This document shows, piece after piece, positions 34,795 through 43,189 of a DNA stretch of 64,000 nucleotides. The DNA is from Fibrobacter succinogenes (GTDB lineage: Bacteria > Fibrobacterota > Fibrobacteria > Fibrobacterales > Fibrobacteraceae), in contig CACWPM010000004.1 in NCBI GenBank assembly GCA_902762795.1, forward strand, positions 1 through 64,000, written 5' to 3'. Position numbers and translations under genes: made by a program. The notes under the pieces are model-generated. The model was not told where the DNA came from. It did not search any database and worked only from the letters and a program-made list of their open reading frames with translations. The number at the start of each line of letters is the position of its first letter. The first letter of the stretch is position 1.

Positions 34795-36552
34795 ATGTTT
34801 ACATATCGCTACAGAGAACTCGCTGTCGCCCTTGAAAAAAAAGGCGAAGTCCGCGCTGCACTCGCGAGGACGCTCCGCGTGAACCCCGAAGAAATTTTCA
34901 ATCTCGAAGTCGAACGTTTTTCGCTCGATTCGAGGCGCAAAGGTGACTTACATTGGTCTTACAATGTCGTTTTCGACTTAAAGCGGAAGGTGCGAGCGAC
35001 AGGGAACAATGCACGAGGGCTGATTGAATCCAAACGCGAAATTCATTCGCTCGATGCAGAACCGGGGCGCAGTACGGTTCCAATGCCAAGCCATGTAGAC
35101 GTAATCGGAGCCGGCCCCAGCGGACTTTGGGCCGCACTTCACCTTTTACGCAAGGGCTTTACTGTCGATATTTACGAACAAGGAAAACAAGTCGAAGAAC
35201 GCTTTCGCGACATACGCAGATTTTTTGTAGACCGCAAGTTCAACGCATTTAGTAACGTGCTATTTGGTGAAGGTGGGGCTGGCGCATTCAGCGACGGCAA
35301 GCTCAACACTCGCAGTCGCAACTTGTTCAGCGAAACCGTGCTCAAAGACATGGTGGACTTCGGCGTTGACGAATGCGTCGTCACGTTTGCAAAGCCGCAC
35401 ATCGGCACAGACAAACTTGTTTTAATGTTGCGAAAAATTCGCGCGGAAATCGTCCGCCTTGGCGGGCGTATCCATTTCAACACGACCCTTGAAGATATCG
35501 AGATTAAGCAAGGTAGAATTACCGCTATAAAGCTGAAAAAAATTGAACAGACGAGAGACGACAACACCATAAGGCGAGCGTTGCGACCAACAGAGTTGGG
35601 CATAACCGAGCCGACTTGTTGGCACGAAGTGCAAAGACGAGAGACGAGAGAAAACGCAACAACAAACGTGTTCTTAAATACCTCAACTTCGTTCTGGCAA
35701 CCGTGCGAAGCGTTGGTTCTTGCAGTCGGACACTCGGCACGCAATATTTACGAAATGCTTCACGCACGCGGCGTGACAATTGAAAGCAAAGCGTTTGCCA
35801 TGGGCGTCCGCGTAGAGCACCCGCAATCGCTCATCAACATGCGGCAACTCGGGCATAATGTCGATACAAAACTCACCGGAGCTGCCGAATATTTCCTTGC
35901 GACACCGACGCTCAACAAGACGTCAAGTGCGTACAGCTTTTGCATGTGCCCCGGCGGAGTCCTTGTGCCATGCGCATCCGAACCGGGAACGCTCGCGACA
36001 AACGGCATGAGTTACAGCCGCCGCAACGGCGCTTTTGCAAATGGCGCCATCGCCGTCCCGATTACTGCAGGCGCGGAGGGGTTCGACATTCCTTCGAGCG
36101 GATCGCTTTTTGGCGGGCTCGACTTGCAACGGAAAATCGAAAGCGATGCATATAACATTGGTGGAAAAATGTATGCGGCACCCGCACAAACCATCAAAAA
36201 CTTTCTTGCACATCGCGAAGACAAAACGCTCCCGAAATCCACCTACCCTTGCGGACTCGTACAAAGTAACCTCTGGGATTGGATGGACAAGACGATTTGC
36301 AACAGCCTCGCCGAGGGATTCCAGAATTTCGACCGCAAAATTCCAGGGTTCATCGAACAAGGTTTGATCGTCGCCCCGGAAACGCGCACCAGTTCGCCAC
36401 TCCGCATCACACGCAACAACGACACGCTTGAAAGTATCAACACCAAAGGACTTTTCGTTCTCGGCGAAGGAGCCGGTTACGCCGGCGGGATCGTCACCAG
36501 CGCCGCCGATGGCGTGCGACTTGCACACTATGCAAAGAAGGAAATTAAGTAA
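34795..36552 (+). CDS. NAD(P)/FAD-dependent oxidoreductase (COG2509-like)
   Basis: The flavoprotein has about 585 residues. Its N-terminal 95 residues form a separate domain (FTYRYRELAVALEKK), then a Rossmann motif VIGAGPSGLWAALHL, FGEGGAGAFSDGKLNTR and a C-terminal FAD-closing LFVLGEGAGYAGGI, the usual layout of this uncharacterised family. An odd stretch of about 35 residues near position 250-285 is encoded by repeat DNA (see 35550-35650) and is not expected to be conserved. ATG 34795 has GGGG at suitable distance; a TTG lies at 34783. Confidence 0.85.
   Translation: MFTYRYRELAVALEKKGEVRAALARTLRVNPEEIFNLEVERFSLDSRRKGDLHWSYNVVFDLKRKVRATGNNARGLIESKREIHSLDAEPGRSTVPMPSHVDVIGAGPSGLWAALHLLRKGFTVDIYEQGKQVEERFRDIRRFFVDRKFNAFSNVLFGEGGAGAFSDGKLNTRSRNLFSETVLKDMVDFGVDECVVTFAKPHIGTDKLVLMLRKIRAEIVRLGGRIHFNTTLEDIEIKQGRITAIKLKKIEQTRDDNTIRRALRPTELGITEPTCWHEVQRRETRENATTNVFLNTSTSFWQPCEALVLAVGHSARNIYEMLHARGVTIESKAFAMGVRVEHPQSLINMRQLGHNVDTKLTGAAEYFLATPTLNKTSSAYSFCMCPGGVLVPCASEPGTLATNGMSYSRRNGAFANGAIAVPITAGAEGFDIPSSGSLFGGLDLQRKIESDAYNIGGKMYAAPAQTIKNFLAHREDKTLPKSTYPCGLVQSNLWDWMDKTICNSLAEGFQNFDRKIPGFIEQGLIVAPETRTSSPLRITRNNDTLESINTKGLFVLGEGAGYAGGIVTSAADGVRLAHYAKKEIK
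35550..35650 (+). repeat. Palindromic repeat inserted in frame in the flavoprotein gene
   Basis: GACGAGAGACGA occurs at 35550-35561 and again at 35636-35647. Between them is a GCATGACC-family copy: TTGCGA, then CCAAC-AGA-GTTGG (35587-35599), then GCATAACCGAGC. A small GCAC-GAA-GTGC follows. The reading frame is open through the whole block. Confidence 0.7.
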
Positions 36553-36712
36553 TAGATGTTAGGTATTAGGTACATAATCGCGGCCTCGCCGCCCAATGAG
36601 GAAAACTCAACTCGAGAATCGAAGTTCTAAATTTCGTTAGCCGCCCCGCACAATAAACTTGTAAAACAAGCTCTTTTCCTATCCCCTACAACCTATAACC
36701 TAAGACCTAAAA
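36553..36712. repeat. Two heptad AGG arrays in inverted orientation
   Basis: The first (36553-36573) follows the flavoprotein stop codon as TAGATGTTAGGTATTAGG. The second (36678-36712) is its reverse complement type and runs straight into the rluA-like ATG as CCTATAACCTAAGACC. The middle holds small GC-rich hairpins and no gene. Confidence 0.6.
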
Positions 36713-37912
36713 ATGATTACACGTACTATCGATCGCAATTTTGCCAACATGCGCCTTGACCGCTTTCTTCGCAAGGCGTTCCCCGAAGAATCGCTCTCGG
36801 TTTTCTTCGCCGTCATCCGCAAAAAGAAAGTCCGTGTAAACGGCGTTGTCGGCAAGGCAAACCAGATGCTCGTCGAAGGCGACGTGGTGAACATTTACGA
36901 GAATTTCAAGTCGGTAAGTGAATCAGACGAGATGAGTATAAAAGGGGAAAGCCTTCCCCTCGCTTCCGCCGCCGAAGCGGCTCCCGCTACCCCTTCGAGC
37001 GGGGCCACACCACCTAAAGGTGGCCATGCCCACATAAGTGCTGAAGCACTAAGTGGTCAAAGGCCGCAACACCCCATTGCAAAAAACGCAACAGGTTTTG
37101 CTAAAAACAAATCGACCTGGGGCAAAACATTAACAGGCGCTGAGAAACAAGCGCATTGGGGTGCGCACGAGCTCGAGTTCATCGTGCAAACGGAAGATTA
37201 CGTTATTGTCAACAAGCCCTCGGGACTCGCAAGCCAGCCCGGCAGCGGCACACGCCCGGGCGAAAGCCTTGTGGAATATCTTTGGGAATGGGGCCGTAGT
37301 GAAGGTCTCGATTTCAAGCCGACCATAGCCCACCGCCTCGATCAAGAAACTTCCGGTCTTATAATTGCGGCTCTCCACGGCGATACGCTCCGAGACTTCA
37401 CTCGCATGATTCGCGAACACGTTGTAGACAAGTTCTATTTCGCACTCGTGAAAGGCAATCTCAAAAAAGACCGAGGCACTATCAACGAATCGCTTTTGCG
37501 CACAGATAACGCCAAGGGCAGCAAGATGCTCGTTGGCAAAGATGACGAAAACGCACAAAAAGCCATTACACATTACCGCGTCAAACAACATTACGAAGGC
37601 TACGATCTTGTGAAAATCAAGCTTGAAACAGGCCGAATGCACCAAATTCGCGCCCACTTCGCAAGCATCGGACACCCGCTTTTGGGTGACACGCGCTATG
37701 GCGATTTCGCCCTCAACCGCGAAGTCAAAAAATTGTTCGGATTGAACCGTTTATTCTTGCACAGTTGCCGCCTAGAATTCGATTGGAACGGCGAACAAAA
37801 AGTATTTGATTGCCCGCTCCCCAAAGAACTGCAAAGCGTAATTAAGCAACTGAAGCCGCTCCGCATCGAACATCCCGAGAACAACTTCGAAAAAAGCCAT
37901 CGCCGCAGGTAA
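36713..37912 (+). CDS. RluA-family 23S rRNA pseudouridine synthase
   Basis: The 399-residue protein has an N-terminal S4 RNA-binding domain (about 5-65: MRLDRFLRKAFPEESL, KKKVRVNGVVGKANQML) and a catalytic domain with HRLDQETSG (catalytic Asp), KFYFALVKGNL and TGRMHQIRAHFASIGHPLLGD. The closest type is RluC/RluD, modifying 23S rRNA. Between the domains, residues about 78-140 are non-conserved and encoded by stacked palindromes (36944-37072). The family is normally near 320 residues, so the extra length is this linker. A heptad array touches its start codon. Confidence 0.9.
   Translation: MITRTIDRNFANMRLDRFLRKAFPEESLSVFFAVIRKKKVRVNGVVGKANQMLVEGDVVNIYENFKSVSESDEMSIKGESLPLASAAEAAPATPSSGATPPKGGHAHISAEALSGQRPQHPIAKNATGFAKNKSTWGKTLTGAEKQAHWGAHELEFIVQTEDYVIVNKPSGLASQPGSGTRPGESLVEYLWEWGRSEGLDFKPTIAHRLDQETSGLIIAALHGDTLRDFTRMIREHVVDKFYFALVKGNLKKDRGTINESLLRTDNAKGSKMLVGKDDENAQKAITHYRVKQHYEGYDLVKIKLETGRMHQIRAHFASIGHPLLGDTRYGDFALNREVKKLFGLNRLFLHSCRLEFDWNGEQKVFDCPLPKELQSVIKQLKPLRIEHPENNFEKSHRRR
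36944..37072 (+). repeat. Stacked palindromes encoding the RluA linker
   Basis: Five hairpins lie in a row inside the reading frame: GGGGAA-AGCC-TTCCCC (36944-36959), GCCGC-CGAA-GCGGC (36968-36981), CCCC-TTCGAGC-GGGG (36990-37004), CCACC-TAAA-GGTGG (37010-37023) and AGTGC-TGAA-GCACT (37037-37050). They resemble the mosaic block at 18730-18945 but are translated. Confidence 0.7.
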
Positions 37913-38037
37913 AATCGCCAGAACAAAATCGAGCTAGTAGTCTGAAAAATCAAAAAGCAAACCTCGGAACTGCGCATAAAGCTCTTCTGCACTATGCTTT
38001 TTTTAGAACCTGTTTGTTTCAGCGCTTATTTATTTCT

Positions 38038-38296
38038 GTACCTATAAAACAGATTACAACGAAGTTTTATAGGTATCGAGCATACTTTTTTTTATTGCGT
38101 ACCTATAAATCGCCCAAAAATAACACTTTATAGGTACGTTTTTCCATTTTTACACACAAGCTAAGTCCAAAACCACCTATAAAAACGAATCTTTTCATTG
38201 TTTATAGGTACAAATTCAATCAAATTCGCCTTTTCAAATCGAAAAAAGACTGTTTTGTACCTATAAAAGTGAACAAAACAATAATTTTATAGGTAC
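38038..38296. repeat. Array of four inverted-repeat units, TACCTATAAAA type
   Basis: Four units each consist of an arm related to GTACCTATAAAA, a spacer of 15-17 bases and the reverse-complement arm: 38038-38075, 38099-38137, 38175-38209 and 38257-38296. The spacers differ in sequence, while arm orientation and spacing are constant. Centres are about 61, 74 and 84 bases apart. The units fill the 490-base gap (37913-38399) between the convergent rluA-type and helicase genes, and no gene is visible in it. Confidence 0.8.
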
Positions 38297-38399
38297 CAAC
38301 TTCAAAATCGTCTTGAATTTTTGGAAAAATCAACTTAAAAATGAACTTTTTTGAGCTCGCATGGCTCCAACGGCTAGTAAATTTTAAAACAGTCCCCAA

Positions 38400-40856
38400 T
38401 CAAGTCGAAGAAGACACAAGCGGAAAATCGAATTGTATCGAGCGCGGGGTCGCGAACTTGTCAAATGTAATTTCATAGCAAAAATTCTTTTTATCGACAG
38501 CGCTAACCGTTCCGGCTCCAAAAATCTTGTGCACCACGCGATCGCCCACCGCAAATTCCGCCGTAGGCGCCTTCTTTACCGCACCGAGACTTTCGTCTTC
38601 ATCAAAATCATTCATCAAATCGCGATTGCGGTCCGCTTCCGCAATAAAATCTCGAGCCGCCAAAAGCAAATCGTCCGAAAAACCGCGCACAACATCGAGC
38701 TCGCCCATATCCATTTCGAGCAAAAATCTCGACGGATAGCGCGATCCGCCCTCGCCTGCCACACCATCTTCGGCATCGCTCAGGCAAAGCACATTTTCGG
38801 CACGCGTGAACGCCACATACGCAAGCCTGCGTTCCTCTTCAAGCTGAATCTTGTTCTGCACACGCTTCACCGGGAAAAAGCCCTCGTTCAAGCCGCACAC
38901 AAAAACATACGGGAATTCCAACCCCTTCGCATTGTGGATAGTCATCAGCTGCACGCGGTCTTTTTCCTGCGTATCTTCGTCGGCATTCGTGAACAGCACG
39001 ATATTCTGCAAATATTCATCCAGCGACGCATCTTCTTCATAGTAATTCTCGAATTCGAGAATACCTTGTTTGAGCTCCGCGAGATTGTCCAAGCGGTCTT
39101 CGTCGCCATCCAGGCGGAGCATTTCCTCGTATTTCGTCTCGCGAAGCATCTTCGAAAGCAATTCCGAGACGCGCATATCCTTATAACGCGCGCGGTACTT
39201 TTCAATCAACTTCACATATTCAACAACATTACATCTCGACAAAAAATCCTTGCAATCAAAATCTATTTTACGACGGTCATTGCCCACCGACGAAAGTTCT
39301 GCCTGCGTCGTGACATCCGGCGCCACATCGTTCAGCCGCCCCGCCTCGTACACAATTTCAAGCAGGGCCTCATAAAGCCCGACACCACGCGTATCCGCAA
39401 ACGCCTGTAAAATCGAAAGCTTTTTCGGACCGAACTGGCGCTTCGGCGTATTCACAGTACGAACAAAAGACAAATCATCCGCATAAACTAACATCCGTAG
39501 ATAACAAATGACATCCTTGATTTCCTTGCGCTGGTAAAAGCCGACTCCGCTATAAACCTTGTACGGGATAGATTCCGACATCAAAGCCTCTTCGACAGAA
39601 CGCGACTGCGAATGCATCCGGTACAATACCGCGATATCCTTGTAATGCACACCACCCGCGGCCCCCTGCACGGAATTCTGCACCGCATTCTGGATGCGCT
39701 CCACAATCCAGCGCGCCTCTTCACGAGTGTTCTTCGCATGGTAAAAAACAGGCGTCTTGCCGCCCGCACGGACAGGCCTCAAGACCTTTTCTATCCGATA
39801 CTTGTTATTCTTGATAACCGCATCCGGGACCCTCAAAATACTCGAAGTCGAACGGTAATTGTTCTGCAACAAAATCGTCTTTGCGCCCTTATGGAACTCG
39901 TCAAATTCCAAAATGCGGTTGATATCCGCACCACGCCAACCATAAATGGTCTGATCCGGATCACCCACCACAAACAAATTCTTGTGATAACTCGAAAGCA
40001 AATCCGCCAGGCGGTGCTGTTGCCCGTCAATATCCTGGTACTCGTCCACCATCACGTACATCATACGCTTGCGCCACTTGTCAAGCTTCTCCGGGAAATT
40101 TTCAAGGATATAAAGCGTCACTAGAATCAAGTCGTCAAAATCGAGCGCGTAATTTTTCTTTTGTTCATAAAGATAACGGTAATAAACAGCCATCCACTTG
40201 TCCGGAGCGTCATCCGCAAGTTCCACCAAATGCTCGCGTTTTTCAACCGGCCCAGCGCCGTCCCGGAATGCCCCCGACGCATTTTCCGCTTCATAAGCAT
40301 TCCCTGCTCCCGACGCATCCCCCTCGTCCGCCAAATGCTCCGCAAACAAGGAAACATACCCGATATCACTGGCCTTGCGGCCCCCGACAAAATCAAGGAC
40401 ACTGCTGATTTTCAAATCCTTGAGCGAGAAGCCCAAATCCGCATACGCCTTGCGCAAAAGCGACTTCTGGTCGTCCTCGTCTAAAATCATGAATTCCTTC
40501 GGGTAATTCAGCACATGGATTTCCTCGCGCAAAAAACGCACGCAGAAACCATGGAATGTCGAAATGTAGCCGCTATCGTCGCCGCCCAAAATCGACCGGA
40601 TGCGCTTTTTCATCTCGGCTGCCGCCTTGTTCGTAAACGTCACGCAAAGAATGTTCGCAGGCGAAATCCCCATCTCCTTCACGAGATACAAATAGCGGTG
40701 CGTGAGTGTTCGCGTCTTGCCGGAACCCGCCCCCGCCACAACGCGCACGTAACCCTCGGTCGTCTCGACGGCCTCCAGTTGTTCCTTGTCCAAGCGGGAA
40801 CGCTCCCATTCCAGGGATCTTTCAACAACATCGCTATTCTTCGGTGTACTTTCCAT
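38400..40856 (-). CDS. Second UvrD-type superfamily 1A helicase
   Basis: The 818-residue helicase has Walker A GAGSGKT (42-48), VMVDEYQDIDGQQ, GDPDQTIYGWRGADI, QLMTIHNAKGLEFPYVF and YVAFTRAENVLCL, the full SF1A set. It ends with a short Tudor-like domain (FAVGDRVVHKIFGAGTVSAV), as in PcrA. Unlike the copy at 1005-3572 it has no Gly/Ser/Tyr-rich region. It carries an insert near residue 185-215 rich in Ala, Gly and Glu (SGAGNAYEAENASGA). The ATG lies just beside a MITE-like element. Confidence 0.92.
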   Translation of the reverse strand: MESTPKNSDVVERSLEWERSRLDKEQLEAVETTEGYVRVVAGAGSGKTRTLTHRYLYLVKEMGISPANILCVTFTNKAAAEMKKRIRSILGGDDSGYISTFHGFCVRFLREEIHVLNYPKEFMILDEDDQKSLLRKAYADLGFSLKDLKISSVLDFVGGRKASDIGYVSLFAEHLADEGDASGAGNAYEAENASGAFRDGAGPVEKREHLVELADDAPDKWMAVYYRYLYEQKKNYALDFDDLILVTLYILENFPEKLDKWRKRMMYVMVDEYQDIDGQQHRLADLLSSYHKNLFVVGDPDQTIYGWRGADINRILEFDEFHKGAKTILLQNNYRSTSSILRVPDAVIKNNKYRIEKVLRPVRAGGKTPVFYHAKNTREEARWIVERIQNAVQNSVQGAAGGVHYKDIAVLYRMHSQSRSVEEALMSESIPYKVYSGVGFYQRKEIKDVICYLRMLVYADDLSFVRTVNTPKRQFGPKKLSILQAFADTRGVGLYEALLEIVYEAGRLNDVAPDVTTQAELSSVGNDRRKIDFDCKDFLSRCNVVEYVKLIEKYRARYKDMRVSELLSKMLRETKYEEMLRLDGDEDRLDNLAELKQGILEFENYYEEDASLDEYLQNIVLFTNADEDTQEKDRVQLMTIHNAKGLEFPYVFVCGLNEGFFPVKRVQNKIQLEEERRLAYVAFTRAENVLCLSDAEDGVAGEGGSRYPSRFLLEMDMGELDVVRGFSDDLLLAARDFIAEADRNRDLMNDFDEDESLGAVKKAPTAEFAVGDRVVHKIFGAGTVSAVDKKNFCYEITFDKFATPRSIQFDFPLVSSST

Positions 40857-40877
40857 ATGCGCCTTTTACTCAACAAC

Positions 40878-41126
40878 CAGCGTTAGGCTCTGTCGGGTCA
40901 AACTGTACACTTGTACCCAGCTAGCAAAAAATCCTCAATCCGTAAGTCCTTCCAAAACTGTTTTTCGGCTGCATGACCGATGTTTTTACGCTGAAATGGT
41001 CATTCGGCGGTCCGCAGCATGTTCGCAGCTATACGGCCTGGCCTAACAGAGCCAAAGTGTAATTTTCGCAGCGTTTTCGCAGTTTCGACCCAAAAGTACG
41101 GACAGGCCCGACAGAGCCCAGCGTTA
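40878..41126. mobile_element. MITE-like element with 12-bp terminal inverted repeats and 8-bp target duplication
   Basis: The element runs 40886-41118 (233 bp). Its ends are GGCTCTGTCGGG (40886-40897) and the exact reverse complement CCCGACAGAGCC (41107-41118). It is flanked by the direct repeat CAGCGTTA (40878-40885 and 41119-41126). It has no room for a transposase. Ends beginning GGCTCT with an 8-bp duplication recall the ISL3 family, but this is only a resemblance. A second related end, GACTCTGTCAAGTCAAACTG, starts near 41155, and an internal CTAACAGAGCC lies near 41043, so the site may have been hit more than once. Confidence 0.75.
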
Positions 41127-41263
41127 GTATACACAAATGTACACTATTTTAAAAGACTCTGTCAAGTCAAACTGTATTTTTTTACAAAAAATGCGTAATT
41201 GTGGCGAAAAAGCGACCAACAACTCTCGACACTCCGCAACAAGGCAATCGTGAATTACTTCCA

Positions 41264-41527
41264 TCAACTTGGCGAAATAGAGAAGTCTGGATACTTTTTC
41301 CATTCGGTTTCAAGCTTATCCATAAAGAGACCGGTAAACAGGTCTTTACGGCCCTCAAAATAGTACTGGAGCGTACTTACCAAAAGCGATTTTCCAAAAC
41401 AACGCGGACGTGACAAGAAATAATAATCATCCATGTGGACCATCTTGTAAATCAAGTCAGTCTTGTCCACGTAATACTTGCCATCTTCGCGAATTCGCGC
41501 GAAATCCAGCACTCTCTTTAACGTCAT
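41264..41527 (-). pseudogene. Truncated AAA-ATPase-like (PF09820-type) gene
   Basis: The 87 residues match the N-terminus of the large AAA-ATPase-like/DUF1703 family: a start region FARIREDGKYYVDKTDLIY, then FLSRPRCFGKSLLVSTLQYYF containing the Walker A-like region, and LFMDKLETEWKKYP. Full-length members have about 500 residues. Here the frame ends after SISPS and no continuation is found before the MITE-like element about 150 bases downstream. It is a remnant. Confidence 0.75.
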
Positions 41528-41552
41528 ACTGTTAATATAACAAAAGATGAGA

Positions 41553-41623
41553 GTCGCAACAACAAGCTAGCTTGTTGGCATGACCAAACCGCATTATATG
41601 CACTCCATAGGAGTGCATATAAT
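41553..41623. repeat. GCATGACC repeat copy followed by a perfect 14-bp palindrome
   Basis: GTCGCAA, then the perfect palindrome CAACAAGCTAGCTTGTTG (41560-41577), then GCATGACCAAAC forms a copy of the dispersed family. Directly after it ATTATATGCACTCC-ATA-GGAGTGCATATAAT (41593-41623) is a separate perfect hairpin. A looser TTATCAA-GA-TTGATAA lies near 41670-41685. Confidence 0.65.
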
Positions 41624-41711
41624 AAAAGTATGCAAGGCGAACAATCAGGGTTGCAAGCACGTAAGTCAGCTTATCAAGATTGATAAACTTTTACAATTGC
41701 GCCATCTGCTG

Positions 41712-42275
41712 TTATAGTTCAAACGCGAATCCCAAATCCTTAAGAGCTGGGTTCTTTGAGTCCTTCTCACTCAGAAGCGGTTCAAAACCATTGCCAACAG
41801 GCCATTCAATACCGATTTCAGGATCGTTCCACATCAGGCCACCTTCGTCCTTGGGATCGTAAAAACGAGTACACTTATAGACAAACGTTGCTGTTTCGCT
41901 GATAACCACGAACCCATGAGCAAAGCCCTCGGGAATGTAGAACTGCTTCTTGTTTTCAGCTGAAAGTACAACCCCCACCCACTTACCAAAGGTCGGGCTG
42001 CCCTTGCGGAGATCCACTGCCACGTCAAAAACCTCGCCTTCAATGACGCGGACAAGCTTGCCCTGCGGATTCTTCTTCTGAAAATGCAGTCCGCGAAGCA
42101 CTCCCTTCTTACTCCGGGACTCATTGTCCTGCACAAAAACCATGTTCAAGCCCGCGGAATCGAATTCCGCCTTATTGTATGTTTCCATGAAATAACCACG
42201 ATGGTCGCCAAAGACCGTCGGCTCGATGATAGTCACGCCCTCAATGGACGTCTTGACGAAATTAAATTTGGACAT
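41712..42275 (-). CDS. rfbC: dTDP-4-dehydrorhamnose 3,5-epimerase
   Basis: The protein has about 187 residues. RmlC epimerises dTDP-4-keto-6-deoxyglucose on the route to dTDP-L-rhamnose. Family motifs are EPTVFGDHRGYFMETY, FVQDNESRSKKGVLRGLHFQ (catalytic His), KLVRVIEGEVFDVAVDLR and IPEGFAHGFVV. ATG 42275 has AAGGAAA upstream; ATG 42281 is possible. rmlA, rmlB and rmlD are not in the window. It follows the Abi-like gene by about 15 bases, downstream of the polysaccharide locus. Confidence 0.94.
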   Translation of the reverse strand: MSKFNFVKTSIEGVTIIEPTVFGDHRGYFMETYNKAEFDSAGLNMVFVQDNESRSKKGVLRGLHFQKKNPQGKLVRVIEGEVFDVAVDLRKGSPTFGKWVGVVLSAENKKQFYIPEGFAHGFVVISETATFVYKCTRFYDPKDEGGLMWNDPEIGIEWPVGNGFEPLLSEKDSKNPALKDLGFAFEL

Positions 42276-42290
42276 AGTCATTTTCCTTTT

Positions 42291-43175
42291 TTATAACTTA
42301 AATCCTTTTGGTAAACCCAAAGTCTTTTCAAAATTTTCCGGACAACACATAATCAGCTCATTGAAACTAGCCGCCATTTCCAATTGCGCAACACGGTCCG
42401 TAGATAGCAAATCGTGCAAAATGAATATCAAAGCACCAACAGAATCATTTTCCAGCCGTAATCTTTGCATGGTAGGAGTCCGGGAGGGCCTTATCTTGAA
42501 ACGATATCCCCACAACCGGCCATGATGAGCGCAACGATTCCGAAGAATGACAAGACTCCGCACCCAAGACACCATATCATGCGGAGGCGCATTCAACCTT
42601 GACGCTACCATTTTAATGTGTGACTGATATTTCAACGCACCAAAAAGTTTCGACCATTTCCCGAATGAAAGAATTTCGGCAAGAATCCAGCATGGTGGGA
42701 CCTCGGATTCCGTATATGTCGCTTTAAAATGCTTCGCAGGAAGTTCATTGTTATCGATAGCACGTTCCAAAGCATCGATACACTCTTGTTTAAAATTGCT
42801 CAAATCTATAGAATTGACAAACAGGTGACCATCCATAAACCAAAACGGGTCTTGAAATTCAGTCACCATAAGGTAGTTCAAAATCGAGCGGAACATTATC
42901 TCGAAACGACCGAGATATTTCTGCAGGAACACACGCAGTTTTTCATCCCACAGATATAGGTTGTATATCCGATTGAACGTAGTACCAGGCAAAAATTTGT
43001 CTAAACGATTTCCTTTATCGTCAAATTTTTCAAAATATAGGCCATATCCGCAAAAGCGATAATAATTCACCTGAGACAGAATCAACATTGCCGAATCATT
43101 ATCTATTTCGACACCGCGACTTTTCAGCAAGGAAACTTGCTCTTCTAGGGTTGTCGGCTTCTTATTAAATTTCAC
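42291..43175 (-). CDS. Abi family (AbiD/AbiF-like, Abi_2) protein
   Basis: The 294-residue protein has the Abi_2 family pattern: KKPTTLEEQVSLLKSRGVEI, a LSQVNYYRFCGYGLYF segment, and RNRCAHHGRLW with R212 and H217 forming the R-x4-H motif of HEPN ribonucleases. Members act in abortive infection, probably as RNases. It sits between the terminator of the polysaccharide operon and rfbC, with which it may be co-transcribed. No antitoxin-like partner is visible. Confidence 0.85.
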   Translation of the reverse strand: MKFNKKPTTLEEQVSLLKSRGVEIDNDSAMLILSQVNYYRFCGYGLYFEKFDDKGNRLDKFLPGTTFNRIYNLYLWDEKLRVFLQKYLGRFEIMFRSILNYLMVTEFQDPFWFMDGHLFVNSIDLSNFKQECIDALERAIDNNELPAKHFKATYTESEVPPCWILAEILSFGKWSKLFGALKYQSHIKMVASRLNAPPHDMVSWVRSLVILRNRCAHHGRLWGYRFKIRPSRTPTMQRLRLENDSVGALIFILHDLLSTDRVAQLEMAASFNELIMCCPENFEKTLGLPKGFKL

Positions 43176-43189
43176 CTTGCAACCCCTAA

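Noticed and set aside
38038-38296. CRISPR array
   Set aside because: The repeated word is only 9-12 bases, alternates in orientation, and no cas gene is present.
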